Assembly: GCF_022919155.1 (NCBI RefSeq)
Contig: NZ_CP095045.1
Span: forward strand, 806,001-870,000
Length of the DNA: 64,000 nucleotides
Source: Leucobacter allii
GTDB lineage: Bacteria > Actinomycetota > Actinomycetes > Actinomycetales > Microbacteriaceae
Direction of reading: 5' to 3'
Position 1 is the first letter of the stretch, and each line of letters opens with the position of its first letter. Below are positions 46,828 to 56,642 of this stretch, piece after piece. The notes under the pieces were generated by a model. That model ran no database searches. It saw nothing but the letters and a program-made list of their open reading frames with translations, and was not told where the DNA came from. The position numbers and the translations under genes were made by a program.

Positions 46828-47927
46828 CGGGGACGGTGCACGAGGAGCCGCTCGTGCTGGGCATCGAGACGAGCTGCGACGAGACCGGGATCGGGATCGT
46901 CCGCGGCCGGACCCTGCTGGCCAACGCGATCGCATCCTCCATGGACGAGCACGCCAGGTACGGCGGCGTCGTGCCCGAGGTCGCGGCGCGGGCGCACCTG
47001 GAGGCGCTCACGCCGACCATCGAGCGCGCGCTCGCCGAGGCCGGCGTCGAGCTCGCCGAGCTCGACGGCATCGCCGTGACGAGCGGGCCGGGCCTCGCCG
47101 GGGCGCTCATGGTCGGGGTCTCGGCCGCGAAGGCGCTCGCGATCGCGCTCGACCGGCCGCTCTACGCGGTCAACCACCTCGTCGGGCACGTCGGCGCCGA
47201 TCTGCTGCAGGGCGAGGGGCTGCGCGAGGCCGTGGGCGCCGTGGGGGAGCTCGAACTGCCCACGATCGCTCTGCTCGTCTCCGGCGGGCACACCTCGCTG
47301 CTGCTCGTGCGCGACCTCATCGGGGACGTCGAGCTCCTCGGCGAGACGATCGATGACGCGGCCGGAGAGGCATTCGACAAGGTCGCGCGCCTCCTGGGCC
47401 TGCCGTACCCCGGCGGGCCCGAGATCGATCGCGTCGCCGCCGCGGGGGACCCCGGGGCGATCCGCTTCCCCCGCGGGCTCACCCGGCCCAAGGACCTCGA
47501 GCGCCACCGCTACGACTTCTCCTTCTCCGGGCTCAAGACCTCGGTGGCCCGCTGGGTCGAGCGATTCGCGGCGGAGCACGCCGACGACGGCGTCCCGATC
47601 CCCGTCGCCGACGTCGCCGCGAGCTTCCGGGAGGCCGTCGCCGACGTGCTCCTCTCGAAGGCGCTCGCAGCCTGCGCGGAGCTCGGAGTGCCCCGGCTGC
47701 TCCTCGGCGGCGGCGTCGTCGCGAACGCGCGGGTCCGCGAGTTGGCGCGCGAGCGCGCGGCCGCCGCGGGCGTCGCCCTCCGCGTCCCGCCGCTGTCGCT
47801 GTGCACGGACAACGGGGCGATGATCGCGTCCATCGGCGCGCAGCTCATGCGAGCGGGACGCGCGCCCTCCGGCCTCGGCTTCGGCGCCGATTCCACGCTC
47901 CCCGTGACCGAGGTCCAGGTGCGCTGA
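46824..47927 (+). CDS. tsaD: tRNA N6-adenosine threonylcarbamoyltransferase TsaD
   Basis: 367 residues from ATG 46824 (ATGA overlap with rimI). It is the catalytic subunit for t6A at tRNA position 37. It begins [17 protein letters not shown]. The metal-binding His pair is His118 and His122 in [13 protein letters not shown]. Other blocks are [44 protein letters not shown] and CTDNGAMIA. It ends the operon that began with glmS. Confidence 0.97.
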   Translation: MTGTVHEEPLVLGIETSCDETGIGIVRGRTLLANAIASSMDEHARYGGVVPEVAARAHLEALTPTIERALAEAGVELAELDGIAVTSGPGLAGALMVGVSAAKALAIALDRPLYAVNHLVGHVGADLLQGEGLREAVGAVGELELPTIALLVSGGHTSLLLVRDLIGDVELLGETIDDAAGEAFDKVARLLGLPYPGGPEIDRVAAAGDPGAIRFPRGLTRPKDLERHRYDFSFSGLKTSVARWVERFAAEHADDGVPIPVADVAASFREAVADVLLSKALAACAELGVPRLLLGGGVVANARVRELARERAAAAGVALRVPPLSLCTDNGAMIASIGAQLMRAGRAPSGLGFGADSTLPVTEVQVR

Positions 47928-47946
47928 ACCCCCCGGAGGAAAAAAA

Positions 47947-47965
47947 TCGCGCGAAATGCGCGCGA
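47947..47965 (+). terminator. Weak hairpin after tsaD
   Basis: A perfect 7-bp stem (TCGCGCG) with an AAATG loop lies 20 bases after the tsaD stop, preceded by seven A bases and lacking a T-run. It may end the glmS-tsaD operon; read in the opposite direction the A-run would become a U-tract. Confidence 0.4.
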
Positions 47966-48043
47966 AAGCCCCAAGCTGAACGCTATCTTTGAATCCTGTA
48001 GGGGGACCTCGGTCCTGTTACCCATACGAATCGAAGGAGCACC

Positions 48044-48427
48044 ATGTCCGAGAACCTGCCCGGCAACGACCCGGCGTCCACTCCCGTCCCGCCGGCCCAG
48101 CAGGCCCCGGCCGCCCCGGCGTACGGCGCGCCGGCCGTCGAGCCGAAGGGCCTCGCGCTCTCCTCGCTCATCGTCGGCATCGTCAGCCTCGTCCTGGCGT
48201 GGTTCCTGAGCATCTTCGCCATCATCGGCGGCATCGTCGCCGTCGTGCTCGGCATCGTCGCCCGCAAGAAGGGGCAGTCGAAGGGCATGTCGCTCACCGG
48301 CATCATCACCGGCGCGCTCGCGATCGTGCTCGCCATCATCGCGATGATCGTCGTCGCGATGGTCGTGGGAGCGGCGCTCAACGACCCGAACCTGCAGCAG
48401 CAGCTCGAGCAGCTCGAGCAGCAGTAG
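48044..48427 (+). CDS. DUF4190-type small membrane protein
   Basis: 127 residues. A Pro/Ala-rich N-terminus (about 40 residues) precedes two hydrophobic helices (about 46-75 and 90-115) linked by GIVARKKGQSKGMSLTGI, the family signature, and a Gln/Glu/Leu tail. The family is common in actinobacteria and uncharacterised. It is the first of three such proteins within 2.7 kb. AAGGAG precedes the ATG. Confidence 0.85.
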   Translation: MSENLPGNDPASTPVPPAQQAPAAPAYGAPAVEPKGLALSSLIVGIVSLVLAWFLSIFAIIGGIVAVVLGIVARKKGQSKGMSLTGIITGALAIVLAIIAMIVVAMVVGAALNDPNLQQQLEQLEQQ

Positions 48428-48440
48428 GCGCGGCAGCAGG

Positions 48441-48473
48441 CAGCGCCCCGGGGATGCGATCCCCGGGGCGCTG
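48441..48473. terminator. Terminator after the DUF4190 gene
   Basis: A perfect 14-bp stem (left arm 48441-48454, right arm 48460-48473) with a TGCGA loop, 13 bases after the stop. It lies between convergent genes and may work in both directions. Confidence 0.7.
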
Positions 48474-48600
48474 CGTCGTTCCCGGGCCCGTGCGCCGCGG
48501 CAGGATCGGTGCGCGACGGCCGGATCCCGCGCCGTTCCGGGGTGGCGTCGAGCCGCCGGGCCCGTGCGCCGCGGCCGCCGCACCCCGCGTCGCGCGGGCG

Positions 48601-49806
48601 TCAGAGGCGCTCGGCGAGGAGAGCGACGCGGCGTCCCTCCGCACGCGTGAGGATCAGCGTCGCGCGGTGCGGACCCGCGAGTTTCAGCCGCTTCCGCAGC
48701 TGCGCGGGATCGACGTCGGCGCCCCGCTTCTTGATCTCGAGCGCGCCGATGCTCCGATCGGCCAGGGCGCGTCGGAGCTCCCGCTCCCGCACGGGCAGCT
48801 CCGCGACGACCCGGAAGGCGCTCGCGAAGGGGGTGGGGATGTGGTGGTCCGCCGACAGGTACGCGATCCCCTCCGCGAGCATGCCCGCGCCGAGGCGCTC
48901 GGCGAGCGCGCCGATGAGCCGGGCGCGGATGACCGCGCCGTCCGGTTCGTAGAGCACCGCTCCGATCCCGCGCGCCTCGGCGTCCGCGGCGTCGTCGGGG
49001 CCCGTGAGCTCGGCGACGGTCCCGTCGCGCACCACCGTCGCCGCCCGGCGGATCCCCGGCCGGGCGAGCGGGCCGAACCAGAGGCCGGTCTCGACGAGCT
49101 GGCCGTCGACGGACACCCACTGCGCCTCCGCGGTCTCGGGGATGAGCTCCCGGTCGAGTCCGGGGCCGAGCTTCACGCCCGTGGGCAGCCGCTCGGCGAG
49201 GCCGAAGGCGAATCGGAGGGACGGGGAGTAATCGTCGGGGGAGGCGAGGCGTCGGGTATCGCTGTGGCCCGCGGTGCGCCGCGCCGGGTCGAGGAACGCG
49301 CCGTCCGCGTCGCCCGGACCGAGCGCCTCGGCGTCGCCCAGGCGCACCTCGGGCGCGGGGGCGCCCGCGCGTGCGGCGGCCGCGCGGAGGTTGTGCGCGG
49401 CGAACGCAGCGGTCAGGGGGTCGAGCTCGACGGGGAGCGGCGCGACGCCCGCGGCGATCAGCGCGAGCGACTCGGCGCCGATGCCGCAGCCGAGGTCGGC
49501 GACCCGAGCGCAGCCGGCGGCCCGGAAGCGTTCGGCGTGCAGCGCGGCGGCCTCGGCCCGCGTGGCCTGTTCCAGGGCGGCGCGCGTGAAGAGCATGCCG
49601 CGCGCCCGCTCGCCGAACTTCGCGACGGCCCGCGCGCGCAGCTCCTCCTGGGTGAGCGCCGCCGCGAGGAGCGCGGGTTCGACGCCCGCAGCGCGCAGCG
49701 CGCGGGAGACGGCGTCGAGGGAGCGGCCGGCGTCGCGTTCGGCGGCGATCCGGTCGAGGAGCCCGAGACCCGCGGGGGTCGCGAGCTCCTCCCAGCCCGG
49801 GGTCAC
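48601..49806 (-). CDS. Class I SAM-dependent methyltransferase with THUMP-like C-terminal domain
   Basis: 401 residues from ATG 49806. The Rossmann motif is VADLGCGIGAESLALIAAG near residue 105, then PVELDPLTAAFAAHNL and AFLDPARRTAGHSDTRRL, the latter a D-P-P-like catalytic-region motif. The C-terminal 100 residues (IPTPFASAFRV, ALEIKKRGADVDPAQLRKRL, LKLAGPHRATLIL) match the THUMP-like domain found in this actinobacterial family, which suggests an RNA substrate. Its start overlaps the upstream DUF4190 stop by 4 bases. The exact target is unknown. Confidence 0.86.
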   Translation of the reverse strand: MTPGWEELATPAGLGLLDRIAAERDAGRSLDAVSRALRAAGVEPALLAAALTQEELRARAVAKFGERARGMLFTRAALEQATRAEAAALHAERFRAAGCARVADLGCGIGAESLALIAAGVAPLPVELDPLTAAFAAHNLRAAAARAGAPAPEVRLGDAEALGPGDADGAFLDPARRTAGHSDTRRLASPDDYSPSLRFAFGLAERLPTGVKLGPGLDRELIPETAEAQWVSVDGQLVETGLWFGPLARPGIRRAATVVRDGTVAELTGPDDAADAEARGIGAVLYEPDGAVIRARLIGALAERLGAGMLAEGIAYLSADHHIPTPFASAFRVVAELPVRERELRRALADRSIGALEIKKRGADVDPAQLRKRLKLAGPHRATLILTRAEGRRVALLAERL

Positions 49807-50213
49807 GCGTAGCTGGAGGTGGCGGCGCCGGCCGTGACGACCGCGCCGAGGATGAACAGCCAGAACGCGATGAGGACGATCCAGAAGGCGACCCCGATGT
49901 AGCCGATGATGAGACCGGCGATCGCCATGCCGCGGCCGTTCTCGCCGCGCCGCTTGATCTGCGAGAGGGAGATGTGCCCCATGACGATGCCCGCGATGGA
50001 GAGGATCGCGAAGCTGAAGAAGCCGACGATCGAGGCGATCAGCGAGAGGGTCGCGAGGACGTTCGTCGGCGCCGCGACGGCGTAGTACGCGGGCTGCTGC
50101 AGGTACTGCGGCTGCGGCGCGACGGGCGGCTGGGCCTGGTACTGCGGCTGCGGGTACTGGCCCGGCTGGGCGTAGGGCTGCTGCTGGCCCGTGCGGGGAT
50201 CCTGCTGGGTCAC
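49803..50213 (-). CDS. DUF4190-type membrane protein with Gln/Pro/Tyr-rich N-terminus
   Basis: 136 residues. Residues 1-50 are rich in Gln, Pro and Tyr (GQQQPYAQPGQYPQPQYQ), and two hydrophobic helices follow with HISLSQIKRRGENGRGMAIA between them, the family signature. It overlaps the methyltransferase start and is 49 bases after the next DUF4190 gene, so the three minus-strand genes form one unit. Confidence 0.86.
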   Translation of the reverse strand: MTQQDPRTGQQQPYAQPGQYPQPQYQAQPPVAPQPQYLQQPAYYAVAAPTNVLATLSLIASIVGFFSFAILSIAGIVMGHISLSQIKRRGENGRGMAIAGLIIGYIGVAFWIVLIAFWLFILGAVVTAGAATSSYA

Positions 50214-50262
50214 GTTGCTCTCTTCCTGCGGTGGTCGCGATGGACGCGTCCGGTCATGCGGC

Positions 50263-50745
50263 TCAGTAGCTGCCGTAGTCGTCGCTGTAGTCGTAGCTGC
50301 CGAAGCCCTCGGCCAGGGCGCCGATGCCCGCGAACATCGCGAAGATGAGGCCGATGTAGGCGATGACCAGCAGCGCGACCAGGACGAAGTAGGCGTAGCT
50401 GATGATGAGGCCGGTGAGGGCGATGCCGCGCCCCGCGTCGCCGTTGCGCTTGATCTGGCTGAGGCCGAGATGGCCGAAGATGATGCCGGCGAGCGGCGCG
50501 AGGAAGGCCAGGATGATGGCGAGGAGGGCGAAGGTGTTCGTGCCCGCCAGCGTCGTGTCGGTGCTCGCGGGCACGGCGGGCCGGGGCTGCGGCTGCGCGA
50601 CGTAGGCGGGGGCGGGCTGGGACGGTGCGGCGGGGGCGCCGTAGGGCGCGCCGCCGGGGAGCTGCGTTGCGGGGTAGGGCGTCGTGGGCTGGGCCTGGGT
50701 GTTCGCCTGGTCCTCCGGCTGCTGCGGGAAAGTGGGGGTGGACAT
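50263..50745 (-). CDS. DUF4190-type membrane protein
   Basis: 160 residues from ATG 50745 after GAAGGAG. Residues 1-65 are Pro/Gln/Ala/Thr-rich; two hydrophobic helices follow around GHLGLSQIKRNGDAGRGIAL. The C-terminus is Tyr/Ser/Asp/Gly-rich (YDYSDDYGSY). It is first gene of the minus-strand trio, with a TAGACT -10 at 50799-50794. Confidence 0.86.
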   Translation of the reverse strand: MSTPTFPQQPEDQANTQAQPTTPYPATQLPGGAPYGAPAAPSQPAPAYVAQPQPRPAVPASTDTTLAGTNTFALLAIILAFLAPLAGIIFGHLGLSQIKRNGDAGRGIALTGLIISYAYFVLVALLVIAYIGLIFAMFAGIGALAEGFGSYDYSDDYGSY

Positions 50746-50793
50746 GTCGCGCTCCTTCAGTCTCGCCGATGCTCCTCGGGTCTGCGTGCCCTC

Positions 50794-50799
50794 AGTCTA
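50794..50799 (-). promoter_or_regulatory. -10 hexamer of the DUF4190/methyltransferase unit
   Basis: On the minus strand TAGACT ends 48 bases before the ATG at 50745, giving a leader of about 42 bases that contains the ribosome-binding site GAAGGAG. Confidence 0.5.
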
Positions 50800-50874
50800 C
50801 TGATGCGCGTCCGCGAGTCCAGGGCGCGGGCGGGGGCGACGGGCGTTCGCTGTCCGCGATCCTCACCCGACGCG

Positions 50875-50901
50875 TTGGCACTCCCCTTGCGAGAGTGCCA
50901 A
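50875..50901 (+). promoter_or_regulatory. CIRCE operator (HrcA site) of groES
   Basis: TTGGCACTC, nine bases, GAGTGCCAA: a perfect inverted repeat one base per arm away from the CIRCE consensus (TTAGCACTC). The symmetry extends to CGCG on both sides (50871-50905). HrcA binding here would repress groES except under heat stress. Confidence 0.93.
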
Positions 50902-50916
50902 CGCGGGCCATAGACT
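50888..50916 (+). promoter_or_regulatory. groES promoter
   Basis: TTGCGA (-35, 50888-50893) and TAGACT (-10, 50911-50916) have a 17-base spacer. The -35 lies inside the CIRCE loop, so operator occupancy would block polymerase. The leader to the groES GTG is about 60 bases. Confidence 0.7.
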
Positions 50917-50982
50917 GCACGGTAGACGCGCTCGCGATGTGCGGCGCGTAACCACACTTCACCATTCGGAAAGAGGTCAACT

Positions 50983-51279
50983 GTGTCGGTCGCCATCAAG
51001 CCGCTCGAGGATCGTATCGTTATCAAGCAGGTCGAGGCGGAGCAGACCACCGCTTCGGGTCTCGTGATTCCCGACAGCGCGAAGGAGAAGCCGCAGGAGG
51101 GCGAGGTCGTCGCGGTCGGCCCCGGTCGCGTCTCGGACAGCGGCACCCGCATCCCCCTCGACGTCGCCGTCGGCGACGTGGTGATCTACTCCAAGTTCGG
51201 CGGCACCGAGGTCAAGGTCGGCGGAGACGACTACCTCGTGCTCTCGGCCCGCGACATCCTCGCGGTCGTCACGCGCTGA
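50983..51279 (+). CDS. groES: Co-chaperonin GroES
   Basis: 98 residues from GTG 50983 after AAAGAGGT. It caps the GroEL folding chamber. The product has [20 protein letters not shown], the mobile loop [20 protein letters not shown], and ends [11 protein letters not shown]. groEL does not follow; a strong terminator and an unrelated transporter do, so groES is monocistronic here. It is controlled by CIRCE. Confidence 0.97.
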   Translation: MSVAIKPLEDRIVIKQVEAEQTTASGLVIPDSAKEKPQEGEVVAVGPGRVSDSGTRIPLDVAVGDVVIYSKFGGTEVKVGGDDYLVLSARDILAVVTR

Positions 51280-51293
51280 GAGGCGTTCCAGCG

Positions 51294-51332
51294 GGCGGGC
51301 CCGCCGATCCACGACGGATCGGCGGGCCCGCC
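51294..51332 (+). terminator. groES terminator
   Basis: A perfect 17-bp stem (51294-51310 with 51316-51332) with an ACGAC loop, 14 bases after the stop, followed by GCCGTTTCC. Confidence 0.8.
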
Positions 51333-51389
51333 GCCGTTTCCGCGGCCCGTCGCGCCGTCCCGGCGGCGCGACCGTGCTCCGCTCGGGCG

Positions 51390-51395
51390 TAGACT
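51390..51395 (+). promoter_or_regulatory. Leaderless -10 of the RarD-like gene
   Basis: TAGACT ends exactly 6 bases before ATG 51402, so the transcript would begin at the start codon. No ribosome-binding site is present. Confidence 0.6.
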
Positions 51396-51401
51396 GATCC
51401 G

Positions 51402-52325
51402 ATGCAGCGGACACGTGCGGGCCTCGGATACGGGCTCGGCGCCTACCTGCTCTGGGGCGTCTTCCCCTTCTACTTCGGCCTCATCGCCATGGTCGGCCCC
51501 TTCGAGGTGGTGCCCTGGCGCGTCGCCATGACGCTCGTCTTCTGCGCGGTGCTCCTCACCGCGATGCGGCGCTGGGGGCCGTTCCTGGCGCTGCTGCGCA
51601 CCCCGCGACTGCTCGGCTGGTTCGCGCTGTCCTCGCTGCTGCTCTACGCCAACTGGCAGATCTTCGTGATCGGCGTCATGACGGGGCACGTCATCGAGAC
51701 CGCCCTCGGCTACTTCATCAACCCGCTCTTCACGATCCTCATCGGCGTGATCTTCCGCAAGGAGCCGCTGTCCCGCCCGCAATGGGTTGCGGTCGGCATC
51801 GCAGCGGTCGGCGTCGTCGTCGCGGCGGTCGCCTACGGGTCCTTCCCCTGGATCGCGCTCGGCCTCGCGCTCTCCTTCGGGCTCTACGGCGCCGTGCACA
51901 AGCACGCGGGCGAAACGATCGACGGCGTCAGCGGACTCGCCGCCGAGACGGTCGTGTCCCTGCCCGTCGCCGTCGTGCAGCTCGTCGTCGTGGCCCAGCT
52001 CGCGGGCGTCACCGCCTTCTCCTTCGGTCCGGGCGTCGCGGCGCTCGTGCTCGTCAGCGGCGTCATGACGGCGATCCCGCTCATCCTCTTCGGCGAGGCG
52101 GCCCGCCGGCTCCCGCTCGCCTACCTCGGGTTCCTCCAGTTCCTGACGCCCGTCCTCGGCTTCCTCTACGGCGCGTTCGTGACGCGCGAGGAGATGCCGG
52201 CGGCGCGGTGGATCGGTTTCGTGGCCGTGTGGATCGCCCTCGTGATCCTCGTCGCCGACATGGTGCGGCAGCTCCGACGTTCGCCGGAAGCGCAGCCGAA
52301 CACCGCCCCCGTGCCCTTAGACTGA
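51402..52325 (+). CDS. rarD: EamA-family transporter, RarD type
   Basis: 307 residues with ten hydrophobic helices in two EamA halves; an inner-membrane permease of the drug/metabolite transporter superfamily. RarD-like features are GLGYGLGAYLLWGVFPFYF at the start, LLLYANWQIFVIGV, ETALGYFINPLFTILIGV and YLGFLQFLTPVLGFLYG. The substrate is unknown; the name derives from a chloramphenicol-sensitivity link. Its stop contains the guaB -10. Confidence 0.88.
   Translation: MQRTRAGLGYGLGAYLLWGVFPFYFGLIAMVGPFEVVPWRVAMTLVFCAVLLTAMRRWGPFLALLRTPRLLGWFALSSLLLYANWQIFVIGVMTGHVIETALGYFINPLFTILIGVIFRKEPLSRPQWVAVGIAAVGVVVAAVAYGSFPWIALGLALSFGLYGAVHKHAGETIDGVSGLAAETVVSLPVAVVQLVVVAQLAGVTAFSFGPGVAALVLVSGVMTAIPLILFGEAARRLPLAYLGFLQFLTPVLGFLYGAFVTREEMPAARWIGFVAVWIALVILVADMVRQLRRSPEAQPNTAPVPLD
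52318..52323 (+). promoter_or_regulatory. guaB -10 hexamer
   Basis: TAGACT overlaps the stop codon of the RarD-like gene. The transcription start would be near 52330, giving a leader of about 70 bases to the guaB ATG. Confidence 0.5.
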
Positions 52326-52398
52326 AAGCGGTGCGGGCGCCGCATCCGTGCACCCGCGAATCTCTGGCAGTCCCATCCCCAACACAGATAGAGGTTCC

Positions 52399-53900
<1,502 letters not shown>

Positions 53901-53915
53901 GCCGATCCTCCTCCC

Positions 53916-53958
53916 CGCGACACCCCCGCGCCGCCCCGTGCGGCGCGGGGGTGTCGCG
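53916..53958 (+). terminator. guaB terminator
   Basis: A perfect 19-bp stem (53916-53934 with 53940-53958) with a CCCGT loop, 15 bases after the guaB stop. No T-run follows. Confidence 0.75.
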
Positions 53959-54058
53959 CGTCGAGCCCCAATCCCGGCACCGGGGTGCCGGGAGCCGCCG
54001 TCGCCCCTGCCCGGGGCGTGCAGGGGGCGCGCTCAGCACCCGCCGGGTTCGCGCCCGA

Positions 54059-54064
54059 TAGACT
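54059..54064 (+). promoter_or_regulatory. Leaderless -10 of guaB3
   Basis: TAGACT ends 6 bases before GTG 54071; no ribosome-binding site precedes the start. Confidence 0.6.
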
Positions 54065-54070
54065 GGGCGG

Positions 54071-55192
54071 GTGAGCAACGAGATCGAGATCGGCCGCGGC
54101 AAGCGCGCGAGGCGCGTCTACACCTTCGACGAGATCGGCATCGTGCCGACCCGGCGCACCCGCGATCCGGAGCTCGTCTCGACCGCCTGGACGATCGACG
54201 CCTTCCAGTTCGAGATCCCCGTGCTGGGCGCGCCGATGGACTCGGTGATGTCGCCCGAGACGGCCATCGCGCTCGGCCGGCTCGGCGGGCTCGGCGTTCT
54301 CAATCTCGAGGGGCTGTGGACCCGCCACGACGACCCCGAGGCGCTCCTCGCGGAGCTCGCGAAGCTCTCCGATCCGCTCGCCGCGGTGCGGCGCATGCGC
54401 GAGCTGTACGCGGCGCCGATCCGCCCGGAGCTCATCCGGGACCGCCTCGGCCAGATCCGCGAGGCCGGCGTCACCGTCGCCGGCGCGCTCTCTCCGCACC
54501 GCACCGCCGAGTTCACCGAGACCGTGGTGAACGCCGGGGTCGACCTCTTCGTGATCCGCGGCAACACCGTCTCGGCCGAGCACGTGGCGCAGGAGGGACG
54601 CGAGCCGCTCAACCTCAAGCAGTTCATCTACGAACTCGACGTGCCGGTGATCGTCGGCGGGGCCGCGACCTACCAGTCGGCGCTGCACCTCATGCGCACC
54701 GGCGCCGCGGGCGTGCTCGTCGGCTTCGGCGGCGGCGCCTCCTCGACCACCCGGGTCACCCTCGGGATCCGCGCGCCCATGGCCACCGCCATCGCCGATG
54801 TCGCCGGGGCCCGCACCGACTACCTCGACGAATCGGGCGGGCGCTACGTGCACGTCATCGCCGACGGCGGGCTCGGGACCTCGGGCGATCTCATCAAGGC
54901 CGTCGCCTGCGGTGCCGACGCCGTGATGCTCGGCGCCGCCCTCGCGAAGGCGTCCGAGGCGCCCGGCCGCGGCTGGCACTGGGGGCAGGAGGCGCACCAC
55001 GAGGACCTGCCGCGCGGGCAGCGCATGCCGGTCGGCTCCGTGGCTCCGCTCTCCGAGATCGTCAACGGCCCGGCGCACGTCCCCGACGGCAGCGCGAACC
55101 TCATCGGCGCGCTGCGCCGCGCGATGGCGACCACCGGCTACTCGGAGCTCAAGGAGTTCCAGCGCGTCGGCATCGTCCACGCCGAGCGGTAA
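54071..55192 (+). CDS. guaB3: GuaB3 family IMP dehydrogenase-related protein
   Basis: 373 residues from GTG 54071. It has the IMPDH TIM-barrel without the two CBS domains. Shared blocks are VYTFDEIGIVPTRRTRDPE, PVLGAPMDSVMSPETAIALG, VIVGGAATYQSALHLMRTGA and HVIADGGLGTSGDLIKAVA. Where GuaB has the catalytic Cys loop GPGSICTTR, this protein has GGGASSTTR, so the Cys is Ser. The family is widespread in actinobacteria; activity differs between reports for relatives, and I do not assign a reaction. The stop overlaps the SURF1 ATG by one base. Confidence 0.9.
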   Translation: MSNEIEIGRGKRARRVYTFDEIGIVPTRRTRDPELVSTAWTIDAFQFEIPVLGAPMDSVMSPETAIALGRLGGLGVLNLEGLWTRHDDPEALLAELAKLSDPLAAVRRMRELYAAPIRPELIRDRLGQIREAGVTVAGALSPHRTAEFTETVVNAGVDLFVIRGNTVSAEHVAQEGREPLNLKQFIYELDVPVIVGGAATYQSALHLMRTGAAGVLVGFGGGASSTTRVTLGIRAPMATAIADVAGARTDYLDESGGRYVHVIADGGLGTSGDLIKAVACGADAVMLGAALAKASEAPGRGWHWGQEAHHEDLPRGQRMPVGSVAPLSEIVNGPAHVPDGSANLIGALRRAMATTGYSELKEFQRVGIVHAER

Positions 55193-56091
55193 TGCCCGCG
55201 GAGGCGGTCGATCGACCGACGAAACCGGAGTACCTCGGGGATCCGACCCTCGGGCAGATCATGCGGCGGCCGCAGTGGCTGCTCGCGCTGCTCTTCGCCC
55301 TCGCCGTGGCCGCCGGGTTCGCCTGGCTCGGGCAGTGGCAGCTCGGCAGCGCGATCCGCACGAGCGCCGTCGAGGCGGTCGACACGGAGACGCCCCGCGC
55401 GCTCGCCGAGGTGTCCACGACCGCGCAGGGCGTGACGGAGGCCGGCGCGGCGGTCGTCGTGCGCCTCGATGGCGCCTTCGTCGCCGGGGACACGCGCGTC
55501 GTCGCGCCCCGCGACAACCAGGGGGAGCGCGGGGCCTGGGTCGTCGGCCACCTCGTCACCGAGGGCCCGGACGCCGAGGCCGGTGCGCATCTCGCGGTCG
55601 CGATCGGCTGGGCGCCGAGCACGGTGCTCGCCGAGGACGCGATCGCCGAGCTCGAGGCGGATCCCGCCTTCGCGGAGCCCCGCAGCATCGAGGGACGCTA
55701 CATGCCGCCCGAGGGGCCCCAGATCCCGGACGGCGACGAGGATCCGCAGGTGATGCGCACGATGATGCCCGCGTTCCTCGCGAACTCCTGGAGCGAGGTC
55801 GACGCCCCCGTCTACTCGGGCTATCTCGTGCTCCACGCGGACGGCGCCCCCGCCGGGGCGAGCGCGCTCGCAGCGATCGACTCCGTGCCGGCGCTGCCGC
55901 CCGAGCAGGTCAACTGGCTGAACGTCTTCTACGCGATCGAGTGGGTGGTCTTCGCCGGCTTCGCGGTCTTCTTCTGGTTCCGGCTGACCCGCGACGCGTG
56001 GGAGCGGGAGCACGAGCTGCAGCTCCTCGAGGCCGAGGCCGCCGCGGCGACCGATCCCGACCCCGATCCCGCGCCGGATGCGCGGACGTAG
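55192..56091 (+). CDS. SURF1-family cytochrome oxidase assembly protein
   Basis: 299 residues from ATG 55192. It has the SURF1 layout: one helix near residues 26-43 (LLALLFALAVAAGFAWLGQW, with the family's W-Q pair), an extracytoplasmic domain with RLDGAFVAGDTRVVAPRDNQ and GWAPS, and a second helix near 240-265 (AIEWVVFAGFAVFFWFRL). SURF1 helps insert heme or copper into aa3-type oxidases; actinobacterial members are less studied. It is one base into the guaB3 stop, so co-transcribed. Confidence 0.88.
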   Translation: MPAEAVDRPTKPEYLGDPTLGQIMRRPQWLLALLFALAVAAGFAWLGQWQLGSAIRTSAVEAVDTETPRALAEVSTTAQGVTEAGAAVVVRLDGAFVAGDTRVVAPRDNQGERGAWVVGHLVTEGPDAEAGAHLAVAIGWAPSTVLAEDAIAELEADPAFAEPRSIEGRYMPPEGPQIPDGDEDPQVMRTMMPAFLANSWSEVDAPVYSGYLVLHADGAPAGASALAAIDSVPALPPEQVNWLNVFYAIEWVVFAGFAVFFWFRLTRDAWEREHELQLLEAEAAAATDPDPDPAPDART

Positions 56092-56094
56092 AAT
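56089..56094 (+). promoter_or_regulatory. Leaderless -10 of the DUF3817 gene
   Basis: TAGAAT, overlapping the SURF1 stop codon, ends 7 bases before ATG 56102. Confidence 0.55.
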
Positions 56095-56101
56095 GGAAGC
56101 C

Positions 56102-56608
56102 ATGCGACTCGAGCCCAAGCCCGCCGACTACCCCCGCATCCGGAAGGCCCTGAGCCTCTACAAGGTGACCTCGATCGTCACCGGCGTCATGCTCCTCACG
56201 CTGCTCGCCGAGATGATCCTGAAGTACTCGCCGACCCATGTGGAGCTCTTCGCGGGCGGCGGCGAGGGTATCGGCTTCGCGCCCGTCGTGGTCGGCGAGG
56301 CGTGCCAGTGGTATTCGCTGTTCTTCCCCTGGCAGGAGGGCTGCGAGCTCACCTCCACCGGCACGGGCACGAACATCTCCCTGCTCATCCTCATCGCCCA
56401 CGGCTGGTTCTACGTCGTCTACCTCGTCTCCTGCTTCATGCTCTGGAGCCCGATGCGCTGGCGCTTCCCGCGCTTCGTGCTGCTCGCGCTCGGCGGCGTG
56501 ATCCCCTTCATGTCCTTCTTCATGGAGGGTCGCGTCGCGCGCCAGGTCTCGGACTTCCTCGCCGAGAAGGGCGCCGGCGCCCCGGCGCGCCCGGCCGCCT
56601 CGGCCTAG
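56102..56608 (+). CDS. DUF3817 membrane protein
   Basis: 168 residues from ATG 56102. Three hydrophobic helices lie near residues 19-40, 96-118 and 122-142, in the DUF3817 pattern: ALSLYKVTSIVTGVMLLTLL, AEMILKY, and ISLLILIAHGWFYVVYLVSC. Relatives of about 110 residues lack the extra Cys-containing loop seen here (about 50-88, EACQWYSLFFPWQEGCEL). A GAMA-type Ala/Pro tail ends it. Function unknown; often located near guaA and SURF1 in actinobacteria. Confidence 0.85.
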   Translation: MRLEPKPADYPRIRKALSLYKVTSIVTGVMLLTLLAEMILKYSPTHVELFAGGGEGIGFAPVVVGEACQWYSLFFPWQEGCELTSTGTGTNISLLILIAHGWFYVVYLVSCFMLWSPMRWRFPRFVLLALGGVIPFMSFFMEGRVARQVSDFLAEKGAGAPARPAASA

Positions 56609-56636
56609 CCGCGCGCCCGCGGCGCGCGTCCGCGGG

Positions 56637-56642
56637 TAGAAT
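56637..56642 (+). promoter_or_regulatory. guaA -10 hexamer
   Basis: TAGAAT after the DUF3817 gene; the transcription start would be near 56649, giving a leader of about 50 bases to ATG 56699. Confidence 0.5.
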
